This document shows, piece by piece, positions 1-5,093 of a DNA stretch of 5,684 bases; within the stretch, counting starts at the first letter, position 1, and each line of letters opens with the position of its first letter. The notes beneath the pieces are model-generated. The model had not been told where the DNA came from, searched no databases, and saw nothing but the letters and a program-made list of their open reading frames with translations. This DNA is from Thermoguttaceae bacterium (GTDB taxonomy: Bacteria > Planctomycetota > Planctomycetia > Pirellulales > Thermoguttaceae). The stretch is taken from NCBI GenBank assembly GCA_024653385.1, contig JANLFZ010000328.1, forward strand, positions 1,347-7,030, given 5' to 3'. A program made the translations under genes and the position numbers.

Positions 1-1
1 C

Positions 2-256
2 ATCGACGGCGGCCGCCCCGGCGAGAAGCCTACCTTCACCATCAAGGACCCGAAGGGCCAGGTGGTGCAAGAGGGCTCCTTCGAGTATGGCTGAGGCTTT
101 ACCTGCCGGTACTCGTGGCGAGTACCATCCGAGCGTGCCGAGGAGTACCGCATTCGCGTCAAGATGAAGGTCGAGGGCATCGAGGTGCCCGAGCATGAAA
201 CCGTGATCCGCAAGGCCGATTGGGAGGCGTTCACCGCGCGGAAGAAGGCGTCGTGA
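2..256 (+). CDS. 3' end of a candidate selenoprotein with in-frame TGA (Sec) at 92-94; family not recognised
   Basis: The gene enters from upstream, so its start and true length are unknown. Frame 2 gives 30 codons, a TGA at 92-94, then 53 more sense codons to a final TGA at 254-256. Both halves look like one protein. Before the TGA there is a beta-strand-like stretch (PTFTIKDPKGQVVQEGSFEYG). After it come GFTCRYSWRVPSERAEEY and a second strand-like stretch (YRIRVKMKVEGIEVP), with GC-rich third positions throughout. If TGA is read as selenocysteine, the local motif is G-U-G-F-T-C, with a Cys four residues after the Sec, which could form a selenenylsulfide or bind metal. A SECIS-like hairpin follows at 108-126. 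I do not recognise the family; the alternating strands and charged turns suggest a beta-sandwich, Ig-like or transthyretin-like domain (inference). Alternatives are a pseudogene with a nonsense mutation, a sequencing error, or a true stop at 92-94. Confidence 0.6.
108..126 (+). promoter_or_regulatory. Bacterial SECIS-like hairpin just downstream of the in-frame TGA
   Basis: Bases 108-115 (GGTACTCG) pair perfectly with 119-126 (CGAGTACC), giving an 8-bp stem with a 3-nt loop TGG at 116-118. The loop begins 22 nt after the last base of the TGA, with 21 nt between. Published bacterial SECIS rules ask for a loop about 16-37 nt from the UGA, a loop of 3-14 nt, an upper stem of at least 4 bp and a G in the first two loop positions; all are met here. 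Its role would be to bind SelB carrying Sec-tRNA and so recode the UGA. There is no T-run after it, so it is not an intrinsic terminator. The bulged U of the E. coli fdhF element is not evident. Whether the organism has selA, selB, selC and selD cannot be seen here. Confidence 0.58.
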
Positions 257-262
257 ACACAG

Positions 263-281
263 GCTGGGGACAGTCCCCGGC
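263..281. terminator. Short GC-rich hairpin between convergent genes, possible bidirectional terminator
   Basis: Bases 263-270 (GCTGGGGA) pair with 274-281 (TCCCCGGC), including one T-G pair, around a CAG loop. The hairpin lies 7 nt after the stop of the + strand gene and 45 nt beyond the kinase stop, where a terminator serving both would be expected. Neither side has a clear T-run, so it is at best a weak intrinsic terminator or an mRNA 3'-end stabiliser. The core GGGGACAGTCCCC is a near-perfect palindrome and could instead be a dispersed intergenic repeat. Confidence 0.35.
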
Positions 282-325
282 AACGGTTACTTACGCACTC
301 CGGTCGGGTCTTGCGCTTGCGAGGG

Positions 326-3142
326 CTACGGGCCGATCGCCCCGGCTTTCTTCATGGCCTCGTCGGCGGCTTGCGTCTCGCCGATTTGGCGCAGCGTGGC
401 CGAGAGACTGCGATAGAGTCCGCCGCGGAACAAGCGGATGCCGCGCGACCGGGCGTCGTCGGCTTGGGGCATCCGTTCGACGATCTGGATCGCCTTTTCC
501 AGTTCGACGCGTGCCTCGGGCAGGCGGCGCGTCATGCGGAGGTACTCGGCCAGGGCGTTGCGGTAAGAGGCCAGAAGAAACGCGAACGAGGTCACCTTGG
601 GGTTGCGTTCCACCACCATCTCGCACAACTCGATCGCCCGGCGATAGCGGCGCACCGCCTCGTCGGTCTCCCGCTGTGCCCCGAGGAACATCGCAGACCG
701 CGCCAAGGTGCGCGCAAGGAACAGGGTATACTCCGGCACCTGGGGGTGGTCCTTGTGCAGTTGCTCGGCGATTGCCACGGCCTCTTCGAGACGTGCTTTG
801 GCGTCTGCCGACTGGAACCGCACCCAAGGCGGACCGCCCGGCGCCGCCAGGCACTCGGCCAACTCGCGCCGGTAGGCCGCCACCGTGGGGTGTTCCGCGG
901 CCAACTCGCGCAACAGCCGGATCGCGGCGGCATTGGCTTCGGCGGCTTCCCGGCCGGCGTTGCGCCACACCAGTGCGGTGGACAGGTACTCTTGGCTGCA
1001 CGCCAGCGCGAAGCGGTACTCGGGATTCTGGGGCGATCGCTCGACCAGCGCCTGGGCCAGGCGAAGGGCTTGGCGATGGTGCTCGACGGCCTCGGCCCCG
1101 CGGTCGGGTGGGCGCGGGCTGTCGGGCCCGGGTCGAGGCCCTTCCGGATTCGACCGGGGGCCCTCTGGTCCCGGCTTGGCGCGCGGTCCGCGCCATCGCC
1201 CCGGTCCCGCGAACGCCATGGCGCGCCCCAGGGAATTGTGCGCCCGGATCAACTCGAGCCTTCCGCGGTCCGAGTCGGCGTCGGCGGCGTGGCGCAGGGC
1301 CTGTTCGAATGCTTGGCGCGCCTCGTCGAACCGGCCGGCCGCTTGAAGGGTCGTCCCCAGCACGTTCCAGGCGGCGGCGATCTCGGCAGCGTACTTGTGT
1401 CCCCCCTCCTCCTGCGAGAGGGCCTCGTACGCGGCCAGCGCTCGGCGCAAGGCGTCCTCCGACTTGTCGGGCCGGCCCAGGATCTGCTGGATCGCGCCGA
1501 CGCGGCGGTACGCCTTGGCCGTGCCGGCGCGCAGCCGCTCGTTCGCCTCGTTTCCCTCGGCATAGCGTTCGTAGAAGCGCAACAACTCCTCGAGCAGCGC
1601 CAGGTCGTGCTCCGACGGGATACTCGGCAAGGGCCAGTCGATCTCGGGATCGTCGGGCAGCGTCGCCAGGCTGTCGCGCCCGGCCAGGCGGTTGAAGATC
1701 GTCTCGAAGGCGTCCAGCGAGAGGTCGAGGTTCGCTTCGGCCCGCCGGGTGGCGGCCTCGGCCGTCTCGAGGGCCGCGGTGGTCTGGAGGTACCCGATCC
1801 AGCCGATCGTCGCGGCCAGCACGAGCAGGGCCAAGGCGACCCCGCTGAGCGAAGCGACCGCGCGATGCCGCCGGCACCACCGCCAGAGGCGTTCGACCGA
1901 GCCGACGCGCCGGGCGTGGATCGGTTGGTCGTCCAGAAACCGGCGGAGGTCGTCGGCCAGTTCGCCGGCCGTGGCGTAGCGGCGTTGGGGCTCCCGGGCG
2001 ATCGCCTTGGCGATGATCGTCTCGAAATCGCGCGGCACGTCGGGCTTGACGCGCGACAAGGGCGGCGCCTCGCCCTCCATCACCTGGCGCAACAGCCGGT
2101 GGCGATTCGTCTCGTCGAACGCCGGCCGCAGGGCCGTCAACTCGTACAGCGTCAGGCCCAGCGCATACACGTCGCTGCGGGGTTCCGCTTCGCCGTTGAG
2201 TTGCTCGGGCGCCATGTAACGCAGCGTGCCGACCACGTCGCCGGAGTTCGTCAGCGCTTCTTCCTCACTGGGCCGGGCCACGCCGAAATCGGTGATCCAC
2301 ACCGTGCCCTGACCGTCGATGAGCAGGTTCGGCGGCTTGATGTCGCGATGGAGCACGCCGTGAGCATGAGCGTACTGGAGGGCATCGGCGGCCTGGATGC
2401 CGATCTGGGCGACCCAGCGGCAATAGGCGGGTGTGTCGTCGGGCGAGACCGGGGGCAAGGGCGCGGCGCGAAGTGCCGGCGCGTCGTCGCCCGAGGACGC
2501 GGCCGGCTCGGCAGACGCCGGCGCGGTCGGTCTGGCCGTCGCCTGCCACGCCTCGGTGCTGCGGACCTTGGCCGAGCCCGCCGTGGCCGTGGTGCGCCAC
2601 GCCCCGATCAGATCGCCCAGGCTCAGGCCCTCGATGTACTGCATCACATAGTACGCGATGCCGCCCTCGTGGCCGACGCCGAATACCGGCACGATGTTCG
2701 TGTGGTGCAGCCGGGCCGCGGTGCGGGCCTCGCGCTCGAACCGCTGGCGCGAGCGTTCGCTGGTCATGGCGCCGGGGGGCAGGACCTTCAAGGCCACGCG
2801 GCGGCCGAGCGATTCCTGCCGGGCCTCGTAGACCACGCCCATTCCCCCGCGCCCGATCTCCCGCACGATCCGGCAGTCGCCCAGGCTCTCCAGCGCCGGT
2901 ACGTCGACAGCCCTGCCGCCCTCGGCCGAGGCCGTCGACAGCGAGCCTTCCTTGTGCCGGCGCAGTTGTTCCATGGCGGCTACCGCGGGAAGCAACTCGC
3001 GGATCTGCTCGGCGAGGTCCGGATACCGCTCGGCGTACTCGGTGACCGACGGGTGCTGGCCTTGGCGGTGGCGCTGGGCGAACTCTTCGGCCAAGAGGTC
3101 GAGCGGGTCGCGCTGGTCGTTCAGCTCGGGCATCGGCGACAC
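326..3142 (-). CDS. Membrane-anchored Hanks-type Ser/Thr protein kinase with C-terminal TPR region
   Basis: This protein of 938 aa phosphorylates Ser/Thr on partner proteins at the inner face of the membrane. Residues 1-60 are a helical N-terminal segment (DPLDLLAEEF...YPDLAEQI) of the kind seen in planctomycete kinases. The kinase domain runs about 90-405, with a Gly loop GRGGMG (97-102), VALK lysine K119, helix C glutamate probably E138, HRDIKPPN (catalytic D267, N272), DFG (285-287), activation-loop T298/S300, APE (311-313) and D324. All key residues are present, so it should be active. One transmembrane helix at about 430-451 follows a basic WRWCRRHR stretch. TPR-like helical pairs span about 540-930, for example 587-620. 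Two insertions stand out: Ala/Pro-rich 182-238 inside the kinase domain, and Pro/Gly/Arg-rich 645-682 between TPRs. The start is GTG at 3142, 2 nt after the sigma gene, or ATG at 3133, which has AGAGGT (3146-3141) 7 nt upstream and may be the better choice; the difference is 3 residues. Confidence 0.93.
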   Translation of the reverse strand: MSPMPELNDQRDPLDLLAEEFAQRHRQGQHPSVTEYAERYPDLAEQIRELLPAVAAMEQLRRHKEGSLSTASAEGGRAVDVPALESLGDCRIVREIGRGGMGVVYEARQESLGRRVALKVLPPGAMTSERSRQRFEREARTAARLHHTNIVPVFGVGHEGGIAYYVMQYIEGLSLGDLIGAWRTTATAGSAKVRSTEAWQATARPTAPASAEPAASSGDDAPALRAAPLPPVSPDDTPAYCRWVAQIGIQAADALQYAHAHGVLHRDIKPPNLLIDGQGTVWITDFGVARPSEEEALTNSGDVVGTLRYMAPEQLNGEAEPRSDVYALGLTLYELTALRPAFDETNRHRLLRQVMEGEAPPLSRVKPDVPRDFETIIAKAIAREPQRRYATAGELADDLRRFLDDQPIHARRVGSVERLWRWCRRHRAVASLSGVALALLVLAATIGWIGYLQTTAALETAEAATRRAEANLDLSLDAFETIFNRLAGRDSLATLPDDPEIDWPLPSIPSEHDLALLEELLRFYERYAEGNEANERLRAGTAKAYRRVGAIQQILGRPDKSEDALRRALAAYEALSQEEGGHKYAAEIAAAWNVLGTTLQAAGRFDEARQAFEQALRHAADADSDRGRLELIRAHNSLGRAMAFAGPGRWRGPRAKPGPEGPRSNPEGPRPGPDSPRPPDRGAEAVEHHRQALRLAQALVERSPQNPEYRFALACSQEYLSTALVWRNAGREAAEANAAAIRLLRELAAEHPTVAAYRRELAECLAAPGGPPWVRFQSADAKARLEEAVAIAEQLHKDHPQVPEYTLFLARTLARSAMFLGAQRETDEAVRRYRRAIELCEMVVERNPKVTSFAFLLASYRNALAEYLRMTRRLPEARVELEKAIQIVERMPQADDARSRGIRLFRGGLYRSLSATLRQIGETQAADEAMKKAGAIGP

Positions 3143-3144
3143 CT

Positions 3145-3771
3145 CTATCCGCTCTCCCCACTCTCGGCCCGCAGCAAGATGTCCTTCAGCCGCCCCAAGG
3201 CCCGAACGTAACGGTTGCTGGCGGCGGTCTTCGACAGGCCCAGGACCTCGGCCACCTCGTTGTTGCTGAGTTGCTCGAAGTGGCGCAAGGCCAGCACTTC
3301 GCGGTCGATCTCGTCCATCTCGCGCAAGGCGGCCTCGACCTTGGCCGCCGCTTCGTCGCGGATCGCGGCCTGGCTGGGCGAGGTGAGGTGTCCGGCCAAC
3401 TGGGCCGCCAGGAGTTCCGAGGACGCCTCGGGGGCCTTGGCGTACAACGACTGGTCGCGCGCGGCATCTCGAAGCTCGGCGCCCAGGTGCCGGCGGTGGA
3501 TGTCGGCCAGCGTATTGGCCGCGATCCCTCGAAGCCAGACGAAGAAGGGGGCTTCGGGGCGCGCCAGGTACGCCTCGACGCGCTTCGCCGCGTCGAGATA
3601 GGCCTCCTGAAGCACGTCGGCCACGTCGACACGCGACGAGACCCGGCGGTCCATGCGAAACCGCACCATCCGTTCCAGACGGTCGCGGTGCTCGGTGAAC
3701 AGCTCGGCCAGGGCCTTCAGGCCGCCGCTGCGCAGTCGGGCCAGCGCGTCGTCGGGAGTCTCACCGCTCAT
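3145..3771 (-). CDS. Planctomycetes-type ECF RNA polymerase sigma factor (sigma-70 family)
   Basis: This protein of 208 aa would direct RNA polymerase to a set of target promoters. Region 2 covers about residues 20-97: RMVRFRMDRR (34-43), DVLQEAYLDA (52-61), which is the core-binding type helix, and FFVWLRGIAANTLADIHRRHLG (76-97). A linker with ELRDAARDQSLY follows. Region 4 spans about 146-200, with the helix-turn-helix in LSNNEVAEVLGLSKTAASNRYVRALGRL, which contacts the -35 element. The pattern fits the Planctomycetaceae-specific sigma-70 subfamily I know as TIGR02984 (from memory). There is no separate anti-sigma gene; the kinase gene follows almost directly, so the pair is probably one operon and phosphorylation may control the sigma factor (inference). 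The ATG at 3771 is chosen because GAGG-type ribosome-binding sequence lies just before it. The same frame is open to 3882, but those extra 37 residues are Pro/Gly/Arg-rich and unlike the family. Confidence 0.93.
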   Translation of the reverse strand: MSGETPDDALARLRSGGLKALAELFTEHRDRLERMVRFRMDRRVSSRVDVADVLQEAYLDAAKRVEAYLARPEAPFFVWLRGIAANTLADIHRRHLGAELRDAARDQSLYAKAPEASSELLAAQLAGHLTSPSQAAIRDEAAAKVEAALREMDEIDREVLALRHFEQLSNNEVAEVLGLSKTAASNRYVRALGRLKDILLRAESGESG

Positions 3772-3777
3772 CGAAAG

Positions 3778-3786
3778 CCTCTTCCT
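3778..3786 (-). promoter_or_regulatory. Ribosome binding site of the sigma factor gene
   Basis: On the - strand, AGGAAGAGG lies with its final AGAGG 6 nt before the ATG at 3771. It decides for this ATG over any upstream start in the same open frame. Confidence 0.65.
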
Positions 3787-4013
3787 CGAATAGTCCCCGA
3801 TTCCCCCGCGGAATTCAACCCCCGGCCGTTGGGAAGGGGCCGGCGGGTCGCGCCCACCGGACCCACGCGCCGGCGTGGACAAAACGCTCTATTCGGCGAT
3901 TGATATCATGGTCGCTCAAGGAGACCGGCTCTTCAAGGGGTCGCGGCGCGGCACGCTTGAAAGGCCCAGGCCGGCCCTCGTCCGAGTATCACGTCAACCC
4001 ACTCTCATGCGAC

Positions 4014-4018
4014 GGAGG
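4014..4018 (+). promoter_or_regulatory. Ribosome binding site of the EF-hand gene
   Basis: GGAGG lies 7 nt before the ATG at 4026, ideal Shine-Dalgarno spacing. It fixes the start at 4026, immediately before a signal peptide, rather than at in-frame ATG 3900, which would bury that signal 42 residues inside. Confidence 0.8.
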
Positions 4019-4025
4019 TGTTCCC

Positions 4026-4931
4026 ATGCGCACCCTGGTGTTCGCCGCCCTGGCGACGGCCCTTCTGGCATCGCCCGGGCAAACGCAGGAGCCGAAGAAG
4101 CCCGATCGGCCGGGCCCCGAAGCCATGTTCCAACGGCTCGATGCCAACCGAGACGGCTTCGTGGCACTCGACGAATTGCCGCCCTTCCTGAAGGAGCGGC
4201 TCGGTGACAAACTGGCCCAAGCCGACAAGAACGGCGACAAGAAGCTCGATCCGGCCGAGTTCGCCGCATTGGCCAAGGACTTGCCTCGTCGCGGTCCACC
4301 GGGCCCCGGCGCGTGGGGTCGTGGGCCCATGGGGCCGCGCCCCTCGTGGGCGGGCCCAGAAGCGCCCAAGCCGGGCGATCGCCCTGAGCCGCAACCTGGG
4401 GAACCCGGGTTGCCCCCGCGTGGCCCCGGCCGTGGCGTCCATTTTGGGCAGGGTGCTTGGCAACCCCCGGGATTTGGGATCGGGCCGCCGCCCGGCCCAC
4501 GTCCCTGGTCCGCCGGTCATCCCGGCCCCAGGGGACCTGGAATGGGTTGGGGTCGCGGTTGGGGTTGGGGAGGCCCGCCACCTTGGGGTGCCCGCCCGCA
4601 AGCCTTCGGCGCGCCCGGTCTGCTCGCCCTGTTCCGCCGGCTTGATCGCGATGGAAACGGCCAACTGAGTCTTGCCGAGTTCGTCATGGGGTTGAGCCGG
4701 GTTGGCCGACGAGGGCCATCGTATGGCTTCGCACCGGGCCCCCACTGGGGTGGACCACCGCCCATGTTCGGTCCGTGGGCACACGGCGGCCCCTGGGCAG
4801 GGCCACCTCCGGCCGGGTTCAATCCGCCTTCCCGCGATGAGGCGTGGGGCAAGGGCGGTCCACGCCCGGGCAAGCCTGACGAAGCCAAACCGAAACCCGC
4901 GCCCAAGAAGGAGAAACCCGAGAAACCATAG
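4026..4931 (+). CDS. Secreted EF-hand calcium-binding protein with long Gly/Pro/Trp-rich segments
   Basis: This protein of 301 aa probably binds Ca2+ outside the cytoplasm. Residues 1-21 form a short signal peptide (one Arg, an LVFAALATALLA core, likely cleavage near SPGQTQ). Three 12-residue EF-hand loops are visible: D39-E50 (DANRDGFVALDE, canonical), D67-E78 (DKNGDKKLDPAE, Lys replacing the usual Gly at position 6) and D207-E218 (DRDGNGQLSLAE, canonical). The first two form a pair. The third stands alone after a linker of about 120 residues that is extremely rich in Gly, Pro, Trp and Arg (88-195); a similar segment follows (228-266). The tail is highly charged (Lys/Glu/Pro, 280-301). Low-complexity parts suggest an extended, possibly surface or cell-wall-associated, protein (inference). 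It is monocistronic: divergent from the sigma gene and closed by a strong terminator. The specific function is unknown. Confidence 0.85.
   Translation: MRTLVFAALATALLASPGQTQEPKKPDRPGPEAMFQRLDANRDGFVALDELPPFLKERLGDKLAQADKNGDKKLDPAEFAALAKDLPRRGPPGPGAWGRGPMGPRPSWAGPEAPKPGDRPEPQPGEPGLPPRGPGRGVHFGQGAWQPPGFGIGPPPGPRPWSAGHPGPRGPGMGWGRGWGWGGPPPWGARPQAFGAPGLLALFRRLDRDGNGQLSLAEFVMGLSRVGRRGPSYGFAPGPHWGGPPPMFGPWAHGGPWAGPPPAGFNPPSRDEAWGKGGPRPGKPDEAKPKPAPKKEKPEKP
4544..4570 (+). other. G-rich tract with G-quadruplex potential inside the EF-hand gene
   Basis: Four G-runs on the coding strand (4544-4546, 4549-4552, 4561-4564, 4567-4570) are separated by TT, an 8-nt spacer and TT. They encode the Gly/Trp repeat GWGRGWGWGG. 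The 8-nt loop slightly exceeds the usual 7-nt limit, so formation is possible rather than expected, and the tract may simply reflect the Gly-Trp codons. Confidence 0.35.
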
Positions 4932-5016
4932 TTCCACTGGCTGTCACGCGGGAGAAGTCCTGGCCGGCAGCGCGCCCGATCGTGTCGTCGCCGCGCTAGA
5001 CCGGCACGCCAAGCGC

Positions 5017-5067
5017 CGACCACGGATCACGGGAGCGGGCCCGTTGTCCGTGGTCGTTTTTGTTTTT
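5017..5067 (+). terminator. Strong Rho-independent terminator of the EF-hand gene
   Basis: A 10-bp perfect stem (CGACCACGGA 5017-5026 with TCCGTGGTCG 5047-5056) carries a second 5-bp stem on top (5029-5033 with 5040-5044) and a 6-nt loop. It is followed directly by TTTTTGTTTTT at 5057-5067. The orientation ends transcription from the + strand EF-hand gene, whose stop is 85 nt upstream. The 85 bases between stop and hairpin show no gene or other signal. Confidence 0.92.
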
Positions 5068-5080
5068 CCGGCGACTGGGC

Positions 5081-5086
5081 TATATT
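5081..5086 (+). promoter_or_regulatory. Putative -10 box of the MFS-like gene
   Basis: TATATT matches the bacterial -10 consensus in 5 of 6 positions and stands out in this GC-rich setting. It ends 7 nt before the ATG at 5094, so transcription would begin at or next to the start codon. A weak -35 candidate, TTGTTT at 5060-5065, overlaps the terminator T-run and has a short 15-nt spacer. The box sits just after a strong terminator, where a new transcription unit needs its own promoter. Confidence 0.45.
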
Positions 5087-5093
5087 GGAGGAC

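Larger units (their letters stand above)
3772..4025. other. Divergent intergenic region between sigma factor and EF-hand genes; palindrome-rich, no gene seen
   Basis: These 254 bases separate two divergent starts and must hold the promoters of both transcripts. No convincing -35/-10 pair stands out for either direction. A bulged hairpin can form from 3839-3849 with 3860-3874 (GCCGGC and GGGTC arms), and a competing one from 3863-3868 (CCACGC) with 3873-3878 (GCGTGG). An AT-richer patch at about 3881-3908 is the likeliest place for a promoter or regulator site. Reading frames here are open on both strands but have the composition of shadows and lack family features. Confidence 0.5.

Noticed and set aside
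108..126. Reading the hairpin after the TGA as a transcription terminator
   Set aside because: No T-run follows, the frame stays protein-like through and beyond it, and a separate hairpin lies after the true frame end at 256.
220..1695. 491-codon open frame on the + strand crossing the end of the candidate selenoprotein gene and the kinase
   Set aside because: Its composition is dominated by Arg, Pro and Gly, and it overlaps two better supported genes and the intergenic hairpin.
291..1880. 529-codon open frame on the - strand in another frame of the kinase gene
   Set aside because: It is Arg/Pro/Gly-rich, has no domain signature and overlaps the clearly coding kinase frame.
311..3211. 966-codon open frame on the + strand, antisense to the kinase
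   Set aside because: It mirrors the kinase frame in GC-rich DNA, where antisense stops are rare. The translation is Arg/Gly/Ala/Leu-rich with no recognisable domain, while the - strand encodes complete kinase motifs.
3790..3818. Possible - strand promoter TTGAAT - 17 nt - GACTAT before the sigma gene
   Set aside because: The -10 match is poor (3 of 6), and the predicted transcription start would fall inside the ribosome binding site, leaving a leader of about a dozen bases.
3772..3882. N-terminal extension of the sigma factor by 37 residues
   Set aside because: The extension is low-complexity, and a good ribosome binding site precedes the ATG at 3771, where family-like sequence begins.
3900..4025. 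Upstream ATG extending the EF-hand protein by 42 residues
   Set aside because: It would place the signal peptide internally, whereas GGAGG is ideally spaced before the ATG at 4026.
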